From the NCBI GenBank assembly GCA_948567375.1, contig OX419760.1, forward strand, positions 10,664,001 through 10,728,000: a stretch of DNA of 64,000 nt, in the 5' to 3' direction. The translations under genes and the position numbers were made by a program. Below the pieces are notes generated by a model. That model ran no database searches. It was given only the letters and a program-made list of their open reading frames with translations, and was not told the DNA's origin. Positions 1 to 10,190 of this stretch are shown one piece after another (the first letter of the stretch is position 1; each line of letters begins with the position of its first letter). The stretch comes from Lunularia cruciata (lineage: Eukaryota > Streptophyta > Marchantiopsida > Lunulariales > Lunulariaceae).

Positions 1-176
1 CTGGAAGGTGGGGTTTCCACTAGGCGTCTTGTCAGAGAAGGTGGGAGGACAAGGGGCCCTATGCTACATCCCACCGCAAGAGATCAGCAAGGAAGACTAT
101 TTTGATAGGACCTATGTGGGAATCCAGAGTGGTAGAATTGTTTGCTTTGCACACATAGGGAGCACCTCGGGGAATT

Positions 177-855
177 TTGCAGAAAAGAATGAAAGGGAAA
201 GAGAGAGTTCTGAAAACAGCAAGGGAAATGGATGATAGCAAGACTATCATTGGAGTGTTGGAGGATTGGGGAGAAGGCAATGCAGTCCAAAAGGTGATTA
301 GGGCAATGGAGAAAGGAGAACCCGTGATCGAAATAGGAAAGGAACTTCATGAAGCACTTTCAGAGTTGGTTCATGGAGTGGAGTGTAACACCAAGTACAA
401 AACAATGGACAAGAAGGTTTGTCCTGTTGCTGTCTCATTGCCAGTGGATGCTTTTGAGTTGCTGCGTAGGACTAGAGAGGAACCAAGATTGAGACAAGAA
501 AGGGATATCGGTCATTCATTTACTAAAGAGACCTTGACTGAACTTACAATTGGAGGGGATGGTTTGCTCACAGAGGTTGAGCGCCATGCATTTAAGGAGA
601 TGATTAGTAAGTGTGGGAAAAAGCTTTTGCTTTCAAGATTGGGGAGATCAGGTGTGCAAACCCACAAGAAGTCACACCAATGATAATTTTCACAGTTCCT
701 CATGTACCATGGGATTTGAGACCAATACCAATGCCGAAGGCGCTTCTGCCCTAGCTGACGGAACTATTGAACGAGAAAGTTCAAGCAAAGATTTTAGAAC
801 CATCAGAAGCGCCATACTCAAATTGTTGGTTCATAGTCCAGAAGAAGAACAATAA
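177..855 (+). pseudogene. gypsy pol: protease-RT linker and RT N-terminus (broken)
   Basis: The peptide from 177 to 683 carries the spacer typical of some gypsy polyproteins: a KYKTMDKKVCPV stretch followed by an acidic helix-rich segment (LLTEVERHAFKEMI). From about 700 the reading moves to another frame with PHVPWDLRPIPMPKALL-like wording, which is the entry into the RT palm region. There are stops and at least one frameshift. The call rests on order and resemblance to gypsy polyproteins. No protease active site is visible in the window. Confidence 0.6.
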
Positions 856-874
856 GTTGCGGTTTATATAGGAT

Positions 875-1531
875 ATGCAACTGCCAAATAAGGTAACCAT
901 CCAAAATTCTGGTGTAGGATTGGTTGTGGATGGATTTGCTAAGGAGTTTGTAGGGAGGGCAATCTACTCTATAGGAGATTTGTATTCAGGTTATGATCAG
1001 TTTCAGCTTGCTGAAGGGAGCCAAGACATAACCATGATGCGAACACCATTAGGGCTGATGCGTATGTGTACTCTTCCAATGAGGGCTACTTACTCTATGG
1101 CACATATGCAAAGTGTTATGAATCAAATCCTGCAGTCCTTTATCCCTGAGAAAACCCGTCCATTCCTGGATGATATACTTGTCAGGGGCTGCACAGAGAG
1201 CAAGAAGGATGAGACCTTGATGAATGGCGGCATTAGAAGGTTTGTTTAGGATCACATTTAAGATGTGGAAGTGATACTGAGAAGATTGATGGAAGCGGGG
1301 GTGAATCTCTCTAGGAAGAAGTTGGCATTTGGACTTGGAGAGATCCTTGTAGTGGGACACCTGTGTGGCTTATATGGAAGGAAGCCAAATCTGGAGAAGG
1401 TGGACATTATCCGGAGGATCAAGGACTGTTCCTTGGTTCAGGAGGTAAGACGGTTGTTAAGAGCATGTGTCTTCTACCGTATCTGGATCCCACATTTTGG
1501 TCATGTTGCAGAGCCACTCTACAAGCTTTGA
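875..1531 (+). pseudogene. gypsy reverse transcriptase (broken)
   Basis: Two frames together cover the RT core. The first (875-1249) reads through NSGVGLVVDGFAKEF, IYSIGDLYSGYDQFQL, the TPLGL turn and FLDDI, which corresponds to the catalytic YxDD box with Tyr replaced by Phe. The second (1265-1531) carries the thumb, with LRRLMEAGVNLSRKKLAF and a YRIWIPHFGHVAEPLYKL end. A stop at about 1249 separates the halves. It belongs to the surrounding gypsy remnant and is inactive. Confidence 0.8.
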
Positions 1532-1559
1532 GGAAAAGGATCAGGTTTGTCTAGAGACC

Positions 1560-2096
1560 GGAACATTTGGTTGCTATGGCAAAATTGAAGAAAGCACTTC
1601 AAAACCCGCTTGTGCTCCACCCGCTTGACTACCGCTGTGGGCGACCAATCATAGTTACGGTTGACTCAAGTCCCTATGCTACTGGTTGGGTTGTGGGCCA
1701 AGACAATGAAAATGGCAGCAATTTGTAGCTAGGTTTGGAGCAAGGATCTTCACGGAACGGCAACGGAGGTATCCTCAGATCAAACGGGAATTGTGGGGTG
1801 CCAAGATAGCGCTAAGACAAAATAGGAATTGCCTAATTGGTATCTATATCATCCTAGAGACAGATTGCTTGCCATTGCTAGGAATGGTGGCCAATTGTGA
1901 CACTACAAACATTGCCATGTTGCGATGGATAGCATTCATTTGGATGTTTAACCCAGAGCTTAGGTACACAGTTGGAAAAGACAATCCCATGGCTGATATG
2001 CTGTCTAGAGCATGTTATGAAGAAGTTGGGAATGACTGTATGGTGGATGTGCATGAAGTGGGTTTGAACTTACCCTTTAGAGAAGAACTATACTAG
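1560..2096 (+). pseudogene. gypsy RNase H (broken)
   Basis: A VDSSPYATGWVVGQD stretch (about 1655-1710) matches the first acidic motif of gypsy RNase H. A LETDCLPLLGM stretch (about 1855) matches the later aspartate motif, and the end, YTVGKDNPMADMLSRA, matches the closing tether of gypsy RNase H (usually N-x-x-ADxLSR). A stop at about 1727 interrupts the domain. It follows directly from the RT remnant. Confidence 0.75.
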
Positions 2097-2099
2097 GAT

Positions 2100-3089
2100 G
2101 ATCTTCTAATTGTTGGAAAGTATCGTAGTTCTCTAGAGAGGAACCCCGAATGTGCCAGAGAAGAGTTTGAGAAGATTAGAAGGAGATCCAAGAAATTTCT
2201 ATTGAAGGACGGGTTTCTCTGGCGAAGGCCCAAGGGTAGCTTTGGAGTTCCACTATGAGTGTTGGGAGATGAAGAAACGAAGTAGAGAGTGCCACAAGAG
2301 TTGCATGATGTGGATGCTGCCGGACATCGTGGGGTTTAGGGGACATACGAGCACATCCGGGGTTTGTACTGGTAGCCAAGTATTTATACAGAGGTATGAA
2401 GGTATATGGAAACCTATGAAGTTTGTCAGATCTACTCCAAGGTAAGGCACAGAGATGGGTTGAAACCCACTTACCCTCTGAGCCTTCATTTTTAGTGGGT
2501 TTTGGACTTGGTTCATATGCCCTTAGGAGTCCGGGGAGCTAAATATCTAGTACTAGCTAGGGAAGATCTGTCTAATTATGTGGAAGGAAGAGCGTTGTCG
2601 TCTACACATACCCAACAGGTGTGTTGGTTTGTCTTAGAGGATATCATTGCTAGGCACGGATGTTTCTACCAAATGAGGGCATATCGAGGAGAGTTGGATG
2701 CATGGGAAGCAGCTGACTTCTTTGCTAAGTTCAACATCAAACTGAACCTGAGTACTGCCTACAATCTGGAAGCCAACGGTAAGAGTGAACAAGGTTATCC
2801 GCCAATCATGAATTCTTTGGTGAAGGCTTGCCAAGGTGAGACATACAGATGGCCTGATTTGCTGCCCTTAGCACTTATGGCTGATAGGTTGACTTGCAGC
2901 CCCCTGACTGGAATGCCGCCTACTGAATTAGTATCAGGGCACTTACCTATTATGCCTATGGAGGAGGACATTGTTAGTTGGAGAACTATTCAGTGGGAGG
3001 ATAACGTGTCTATAGAGGAATTGATTTTGTGCAGAATTGAGCACTTTAACCTGACATCACATTCCGCTCCGCCGAGTTCAACAAATTGA
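2100..3089 (+). pseudogene. gypsy integrase (broken)
   Basis: The clearest part is 2502-3089, an rve-type core: MDLVHMPLGVRGAKYLVLAR in place of the usual D-x-V-x-MP start, a central segment where the second catalytic Asp should be but reads AYRGELDAWEA, and the NLEANGKSEQGYPPIMNSLV helix. The first Asp and a Glu-like position are present but the DNG motif is lost. Upstream (2100-2480) are shifted pieces of the zinc-binding region. Clearly non-functional. Confidence 0.7.
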
Positions 3090-3095
3090 GCCCAA

Positions 3096-4369
3096 GGTAG
3101 AAGTGTGCTGCAAACGGCACAATCTAATGTGGAGGTGACTTATCCCACAGATTCCACACCATTTGCTCATTCTCCCGTGAAAACACCTCGCCCAATTTGT
3201 AGGCTCTCCTGCAAACAACTTATGGAAGAACACCGCTTGGTGTTTCATCAGATAAGTCGTTCTCTCCGGCTTCAAAATTGCCATGAGAACACTCACGATC
3301 CTTCTCTTCACTGGATCCTTGTAACTCTCAACCTTGTACCCATTCTTTGTTCTCTTTGACGAGAAGGCATCTCTCACCTCCTGAGTTTCTTGGGCTATCT
3401 CTCCTTTCCCCAAGAACATGGCTCCCTACTCCGAGCCCGCCTCCTTCCCGAGTACGAGTCTCCAATCTGACTTTGTCCAGCAAGCCGGATTTCCTCTCTT
3501 CCCTTCTTCCTTGGGTCCATCGAGACACTTACTCTTGATGATTTCTGTCATGAATCTTGGAAAACTTACGTTCCAATTCCATGCCAAAAAGGTGATCTGA
3601 AGTCGGCTCAAGACTTTGATCCTTGCTATCACATCTAATCTCCGAATCGCATGATTTCTCATTGTGAATTCGGAGATCTTCTTCCCTCCTCCCATCTCTT
3701 CTACTTTCTCACTTTCTCTCGATTTCACTCTTGCGACTTCTTCCTTATGCACTAACACGAGTCCAACTCTATTTCCCTTTCCCCGATCACCTGCAAGACG
3801 ACTCCTCAACGGCGAAGGACAATTCCTCAACATTTTGTCGTTGCAGTTTTGATTTTTATAGAGTTGGACTTCTTTGTTCTTCATCACTTTGAGTTTCTAC
3901 CAAGAAATCACACCTCCTGCATGCACCTGTCACTGTCAATCAACCTTTGCGCGTATGAGCTGCCAATTTTGAAACGGCCCCTTCTTGAATTTCTCGCCTC
4001 GACGAAAGGTTGTTAGACTGTCTTTGCCTCGGGTTGAGCTCCCTCCCGATCCGAAGACAATTTACTTCATATTGTATGCTGACATGGCATTTCCGAGTAC
4101 TTTGCCTTATGACCCGAAGTCCTTTTACTTCGGGTTTCATACCAAAGACTCTTTTCTTCGCCTTCTTCGGCCATACAAGCGCAATCCGACTTCTCTATAC
4201 ACTTCTTCTCCTTTATTCTGAAAAAAACAAAAAATGTGTGCACCACACTTGCCTTCTCTCCTGCTCAGACCCTACTGATCTTCCGAAACTCCTCGCTGTC
4301 TAAAACCCTTTGAGGTTTCTATTCATGCAAAAACCTTTGTTATTTCTCTATCTCTCTCTTCCCTGCAAA
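3096..4369. other. No gene recognised; pyrimidine-rich unassigned stretch
   Basis: Open frames exist on both strands but none has recognisable domains, and their composition reflects a C/T-rich plus strand. The piece near 4255-4285, read on the minus strand, matches a phrase of the right-hand array near 11050 (gatcagtagggtctgagcag). It is therefore probably outer sequence of the left inverted-element copy. Confidence 0.5.
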
Positions 4370-4790
4370 AACCCTTTCAGATTTTTCTTTTCCTGCCAAG
4401 CCCTTTGATATTTCTCTTTGTTTTTCCAACTCTTCTATAATTCTTCTTCCTCTTCACTTCTTTGTCCTGCCAAGCCAAAACCCTTTTGATAATTCTCTCT
4501 TCCTCTTCACTCCTCTGTCCTACCAAAACCCTTTGAGATTTCTCTATCCTGCAAAAACCCTTTGATAATTCTCTCTTCCTCTTCACTTCTTTGGCCTGCC
4601 AAGGCAAAACCCTTTCGATAATTCTCTCTTCCTCTTCACTCCTCAGTCCTACCAAAAACCCTTTGAGGTTTCTCTGTCCTGCCAAAACCAATCGATAATT
4701 CTCTCTTCCTCTTCACTACTCTGTCCCACCAAAAAACCCTTTGAGATTTCTCTGTCCTGCCAAAACCCTTTGAGATTTCTCTGCCCTGCA
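4370..4790. repeat. C/T-rich tandem repeat array
   Basis: Short phrases recur in a loosely periodic way: ccaaaaccctttgagatttc, then tctgtcctgc, then gataattctctcttcctc, at least five times. Spacing varies, as in a degenerate minisatellite. It lies on the outer side of the left (minus-strand) element copy, mirroring the array at 10191-11430 outside the right copy. The minus-strand peptide that spans it is only the repeat translated. Confidence 0.75.
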
Positions 4791-5436
4791 TTTCTCTCGA
4801 CCCAATTCTCCTGTCCTTTTAATCCACCCTACTGCCCTCTCTCCATTCAAAGATTTTCCTCCCATTTTCCTGTCCACCTGTCACACCTCTATCACACTTC
4901 TCTCCTCTCCTGTGGGAAAAAAATCCCCTTTTTCCATTGTCTGTCCCTGCCTTCTCAAAAGCCTCTTTGAGAATTCCCTTCATAGATCAAACACTCCCAA
5001 CCAAGATTTTCAGGAAATTCCCAAAGGGATTTTATTGCTCAAAACACTAACTAAAATACTCACATGAGACTTATTTGCTCAAATGGCACTAGACTAAATA
5101 CTCTCTCAAGATTTACTTTGCTCAAATGACACTAAGTAAATATTCCTGAGATTCTAGTTCCATAAACAAGTCATGTGTCGGTGTATCACAAAGTTGAGCT
5201 CCAAGTGTCGTGTAACACAAAGAAACTCTCAATATTAAGTATTATAAAGGGAAACTCTAGAGCTCACCAAATAGCACCAACTCTCTATGAATCAGTTCCC
5301 CGATGACATTCACCCCCACCAATCCTGTGCAGCCACCGGTCTGCACCAACAAGTTCAGAATGTAAAACTTCTAGTTTCCTTCCGTGGCACCCTCTGAACC
5401 ATCTTTATGGTCTTTTCCTCCTCTAGTTCCCGATTT

Positions 5437-5688
5437 CTATTTGAAAAGTTTAACCCTTTTTCTTGCATATGGCAGACAATGTTCAGTACCATCTAGCTCT
5501 CGCACACTATAGGTGGCATTCTTGTGAACTTTGGTAACAACAAATGGACCATGCCAACGGCGGGCAAACTTCTTGAGGGTCAAATGCTGTACGTCTAGGA
5601 TGTTTGTGACAACCCGGCAAATATCACTTTTGCGGTAATCGGGTAAGTAAAGTTCGTTCCCGCAGAGATATGAGTCAGAAATGTCCAA
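5437..5688 (-). pseudogene. gypsy integrase C-terminal GPF-module fragment
   Basis: The 83-residue minus-strand frame ends with KKFARRWHGPFVVTKVHKN, a YSVRELDGTE strand and a basic KRVKLFK tail. This is the GPY/F module found after the DDE core in many Ty3/gypsy integrases, which is involved in integrase-DNA contact. The DDE core itself is absent, so this is a fragment. Its first 30 residues are also encoded, with changes, at about 10108-10187 on the plus strand, where the match stops abruptly. The breakpoint of the inverted copies thus lies within this frame. Confidence 0.6.
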
Positions 5689-6715
5689 ATACGAAGCAAA
5701 GTAACAATTTCAGTTCTTCTTGAGTTCTTCTTTAGTCTCTCAGGTAGAAACCACACCCAGAAGAGAGTAACAAGCACTGACTTGCAGTCTTGTCACAAAT
5801 TCACACTCCTTAATCACAACTCCATCAAATCTTTCCAAAAAATCTTGATTGTGATGATTCAGGCTCTCCCAAAAACGGCACTTCACTGCAAAATGACTTC
5901 ACCTCAGAATTGTGTTCCACCCCTCCACTGAAGGCACAACTTCCTTGATCGAAATTGCTTCACATCAACTTCGCACTGCACTCACAAATGTAGAATACTA
6001 CCAACACTACAATTCCTCTCAGATCTGTCAAGGCATTGCTTCGATTGCACTTTACTCAGGATCAAACACCCAGAATGAAGATCAAGGCTGTGGAATCCAA
6101 CATCCAACAAGCACTCTGACTTGCACTTTGAATTTTTCCAAACATTCACAAACACAATTGCAAAGTTGATACTCGGAATCAAGCTCAAGCGACGAGCACT
6201 GCTTTACAGCACTTCGCTTTATCTATTCTCAGAAATAATGAGCACTGAACAACAATTTCCTGCGAATGCCACTCTTAAGTAGTGAAGCAATCGACAGTTC
6301 TAACAACTATACCATTTCTACAACAACTGTTCCAACCTGCAGATCCGAAATGACAATGCACCTCTTCATATCTGCCCCTTCAAATCTCAAATCGGTTACT
6401 AATCCGATCCGATGTCTACTTCTTCTTCAGCTTTCAAACCCGAACCCAAAGTAATCTTACTTCCTACTACTCTGTCCTCGGGTTTCACATCTCCTACTTC
6501 CTCCACTAATTCTAACATTTCTCCTTCCTGATATGAAATTCCTATCATAGTTAAGCCTTCTAAATCTCTATCTCCCGACCCACTCTTCTCTAAAGTGTCA
6601 AATGTCAAATCCGAAGACACCTGCATTTCTATCTCTCTTACCTCGGGTTTCACTACTATCAATTCCTTTACTAATTCTAATGTGTCATTGTCAAAAATTG
6701 TAATTGAAAGCATGG
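5606..6715 (-). repeat. Left arm of a large inverted repeat (element copy A)
   Basis: Read on the minus strand, this segment matches 9100-10187 on the plus strand over roughly 1.1 kb. The shared part includes the C-terminal end of the coiled-coil ORF, the following non-coding leader-like stretch and the start of the GPF-module frame. Both arms contain readings such as KQCLDRSERNCSVGSILHL. Differences are frequent, so the copies are not recent. The arms face each other across about 2.4 kb. Confidence 0.8.
6399..6713 (-). pseudogene. C-terminal piece of the coiled-coil element ORF (copy A)
   Basis: The 104-residue frame is a diverged copy of the end of the plus-strand coiled-coil ORF at 7387-9387. 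The two share a KPEV segment, a TLEK segment, LVEEVGDVKPED against LVEEVEDLKPEE, then VVGSKIT and IGS near the stop. The N-terminal two thirds of the ORF cannot be found further up on this strand, so copy A is truncated. Function is unknown and the fragment is unlikely to be expressed as a protein. Confidence 0.65.
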
Positions 6716-7386
6716 ATACACTATCTACACCTTCAATTTATAACCCACTTTCCCCTAATCACTCATGTTACTAACCCAAAGACACTTACAGTCTGATCCT
6801 GCACTTCGGGTTTATTCACTACTGCTATTTCTCCTTCAATTCAGGTTCCATCTTCAATTAGAACTGAAATTGAAGTCATGTGTATCCTAACTATCTTCTT
6901 TCTCTACTCTAACTTCCTCTGATCCCTCTCGCAAAACTCCCGAAGTCACCTTCACTGCACTCCAAGGTTTGGCTACCTCTGATTTAGTCATTTTCATCTT
7001 GAGGCAAAGTCTCATGACCCGAAGTCATGTAAACCCGAAGTACAAAGTATGAAGTCCGAAGTACGAAGTCACATTGACCCGAAGACACTTTGACCCAAAG
7101 TACATCTACTCCCAAAACTTTAAATGCTTGTAACTTCTACAGACCTTCAAACTTTGCGATTTTGGTGGCAATGGAAAGCCCTGAACGAGACGTTTCCAAC
7201 GAGATATAGCACGCTTGATTTGGACTTATGGTCATTGAGATATGGCCCCCGCAAGAAACCTGACCTGCAACTTCTATTTCTCCTTCGGCGTCTGCCCTCC
7301 TTAACGTCTGCTCCGAGTTTTTCCCTCCTCTGACACAAAGTAAGCTTCTTCGGGTCTGATCCAAACCAAGCCATTCTTCCTCTTAC
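6716..7386. other. Spacer between the facing element copies, with cccgaagt-type motifs
   Basis: No gene is recognised. Between about 7015 and 7105 an octamer-like motif (cccgaagt and close variants such as tccgaagt and acgaagt) occurs about six times. The same motif is scattered through the neighbouring element sequence, for example near 4113. This suggests element-derived short repeats rather than host sequence. Confidence 0.45.
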
Positions 7387-9387
7387 ATGAAGTCAATTTC
7401 CTCGGGTTTGATCAAATCACAAGTTTACACTCATTTCTTCTCCATTTGGTTTCAATTTGGTTTCAGCAAGGCACTTCTTCTTCAAAACTCGTCCAAAATG
7501 AAAAATGTGGGTACCACAATGTTATCAAAAATCAACACCCAGTCCCCTTCATTGATAGGCACCAGTAGCAGTCGGTGAGTCTTGTCAAAGTATACCGTGT
7601 CGCACTTCCATCCTGATGTACGGAAGGAGGTCAATGTCGAGGAGCAGCAATATATTCACCAAATCCGGAGCACGGACAACTACTACGCAAAGACAGGGAA
7701 AAACATGGAGGTCATAGTGAGTACCCCAACGAAGAAGAGGACTCGGCAAGCAGAAGCCGAAGAAAGCAAGAAACCTCGGAAGATGTAGAGAAGTAACCCG
7801 AGGCGAGGAATGGTGGTAATTGAGTCAAAAGATGAAGACTCAGAAGGCGAGGCCGAGCTCAAAACAGAGGACTCAAAACATGAGGAGGAACCTGAGCTGA
7901 CACTGCAGAGCGAAGATACGAGCAGTAATAGTGAAGACGGTGGAGAGATGACCTCGGCGCCAGCGGCTGAAGAATACGAAGAAGAAGTGCAAGCCGAGGT
8001 AGAAGCCAAAGACAATACAGCGCTGGAAGACAAAGTACCGGTGCCAGAGGACAAGAAGATCGCAGTACAGCAAGGAGTTTGCTCGCGACGAGAGGCAAAG
8101 TGTGAGGCGAGGCCGAGTAGAGTGAAGGTAGAGGTAGAAGAAAGCTCGGGCAGTGAGGCATCAATCCCAAAACAAAGACTCCAAAGAAGAAGGTGAGTAT
8201 TAGGAGAACACGAGGAGAAAAGAGAGACCACTCCGCGGGAGGAAGAAGTTGCTAGTGATGGAGTGGAGTCCCTGCGAGAGGTAGTGTGCCCGTTGTTGGT
8301 AAAGTTGGAGCACAAGAAGAAGGAGATGCAGTTGACTTGTCCCGAGGTAAAGACTGTATTGCAGGTGGTAGCAAGATTAGAAGAAGAGAACTCGGAGTTG
8401 AAGAGGAGTGTAACCCGAGGTGAGGAGGAGAGAGAAGTACTGTAAGCAGAGGCAATAGAGAGAAGTCAGGTAATTGGAGACCTGAAGAGGGAAGTGAGCT
8501 ATTGAGAAGATCTTGCGAGGAAGAGTGACATCGCACGAGAGAGACAGGTAGCTGAATACAAAATCTTGAAGCAGCAATTTGTTGATTCAAGAGTAGAGCT
8601 TATTCATGCTATGGCGAGGGTAGCAGCAAAGGATCAAGAGCTTGATAGAATGATGGAGAGTATGGAGGAGAAGAAGCAACTCTGGCAACGAGAGCTGGCT
8701 GTGCGGTATAGAGAAGAAGAGAGATTACAAGAGTTACTTCGTAATCAGGAAGAGAAGATTGAACAGAAGGAGAAAGAGAAGGAAGCAGTGAAAGCCGAGT
8801 TCGAGACAAAGTTGGCAATGTACCGAGAGGAATGGCTTGCAGATCGGGAACGAGAAAGGAAGACAAGATTGGAGCCATTGCAGGAGATAGTCCTCAGGGT
8901 GAACGTGATGTTAAGTACAAAGGCCAGCGTTCAAATTGAAGAAGCACGTCTGCACGAGTTGAAGTTGTTGGTGCAGGAGACAAGGCGAAGACAAGCAAAG
9001 GACACTGAGATGAATGCCTTGTTAATCAAATTAAGAACTCGTGTAGACAGAAAGGTTTTGGAGGTAGAGGATAACATTTCAATTAGATTAGACTTAGTGA
9101 AAGTAGAGCTAGAAAAACTTTGGAAAGATGTTAAAGCAAAACCCGAAGTAGATAACGTAGGAGTCCAAATGTCTTTGGAGTTGCCCTCAAAGACATTAGA
9201 GAAGATTGGGTTGGGAGATAAGGAGTTAGATAGATTACCCACTAGTGAAATTTCAGATCAGGAAAGGGAATTGTTGGATCTGGTAGAAGAAGTAGAAGAT
9301 CTGAAACCCGAGGAAAATGTAGTAGGAAGTAAGATTACTTCGGGATTGGGTTTGAAAGCCGATGACTATATAGACATCGGATCATAG
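7387..9387 (+). pseudogene. Long coiled-coil ORF of an unidentified retroelement, interrupted by stops
   Basis: One reading frame runs about 2 kb and is cut only by five stop codons, at 7576 (TGA), 7786 (TAG), 8194 (TGA), 8443 (TAA) and 8503 (TGA). No frameshift is needed. The middle is very acidic and low-complexity (SEDTSSNSEDGGEMTSAP). The last 273 residues are heptad-like and highly charged, rich in Glu, Lys, Arg and Gln (LQELLRNQEEKIEQKEKEKE), and should form a coiled coil. There is no zinc knuckle, protease or polymerase motif. The C-terminal third recurs on the opposite strand at 6399-6713 next to a gypsy integrase tail, so a gag-like or accessory ORF of a gypsy-type element is the best guess. 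A host gene seems unlikely because the sequence is duplicated with element flanks. Confidence 0.55.
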
Positions 9388-10187
9388 TGGTAACAGATTT
9401 GAGATTTGAAGAGGCAGATATGAAGAGGTGCATTGTCATTTTGGATCTGCAAGTTAGAACAATTGTTGTAGAACGGTATAGTTGTTAGAACTGTCAATTT
9501 ATTCATTATTTAAGAGTGGCATTCGTAGTCAGATGTTGTTCAGTACTCATAATTTTTGAGAATAGATAAAGCAAAGTGCTGTGAAGCAGTGCTCGTAGCT
9601 TGAGCTTGATTCCAAGTATCAACGTTGTACTTGTGTTTGTGAGTGTTTGGAGAAATTCAAAGTGCAAGTCAGTGTGTTTGTTGGATGTTGGATTCCGTAG
9701 CCTTGATCTTCATTCTGTGTGTTTGATCCTGAGTGAAGTGCAATCGAAGCAATGCCTTGACAGATCTGAGAGGAATTGTAGTGTTGGTAGTATTCTCCAT
9801 TTGTGAGTGCATTTGCGAAGTTGATGTGAAGCAATTTTGATCAAGGAAGTTGTGCTTTCAGTGGAGGGGTGGAACATAATTTTGAGGCGAAGTCGTTTTG
9901 CAGTGAAGTGCCGTTTTTGGGAGAGCCTGAATCATCACAATCAAGATTGTTTGGAAAGATTTGATGAAGTTGTGATTAAGAAGTGTTACTTTGTGACAAG
10001 ACTGCAAATCAATGCTTGTTACTCTCTTTTGGGTGTGGTTTCTACTTGAGAGATTAAAGATGCAACCAAGAAGAATTGAAATTGTTACTTTGCTTTGTAT
10101 TTGACCAATTCTGAATCGTATCTCTGCGGGAACGAACTTTAGTTACCCAATTACCGCAAAAGTGATATTTGACGGGTTGTCACAGCA
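9100..10187 (+). repeat. Right arm of the large inverted repeat (element copy B)
   Basis: Mirror copy of 5606-6715. After the coiled-coil ORF stop at 9387 there is about 700 bases without a gene that is shared with copy A, then the start of the GPF-module frame (reading SYLCGNEL). Similarity ends at about 10187, just after a ggttgtcaca string. Copy A continues into integrase sequence at that point, whereas copy B continues into a tandem array. This is a rearrangement breakpoint or an element boundary. Confidence 0.8.
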
Positions 10188-10190
10188 AGT

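Larger units (their letters stand above)
1..3095 (+). mobile_element. Decayed Ty3/gypsy element (pol remnant)
   Basis: Pol pieces follow one another in the order protease-RT linker, reverse transcriptase, RNase H and integrase, in shifting frames with many stops. The window starts inside the element, so gag and the 5' LTR are not visible, and I found no 3' LTR after the integrase. The wording of the RT region (DLYSGYDQFQL, then FLDDI) is typical of Ty3/gypsy elements of the chromoviral kind seen in fungi and early land plants. It cannot make a working polyprotein. Confidence 0.85.

Noticed and set aside
4377-4691. Minus-strand 104-residue Arg/Glu/Lys-rich frame
   Set aside because: It spans the C/T-rich array and its peptide repeats follow the DNA repeats.
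4370-4790. Possible CRISPR-like array
   Set aside because: Units are degenerate and spacing irregular; the genome is eukaryotic.
7683-8315. Minus-strand 210-residue Ser-rich frame
   Set aside because: It is the antisense shadow of the acidic coiled-coil ORF.
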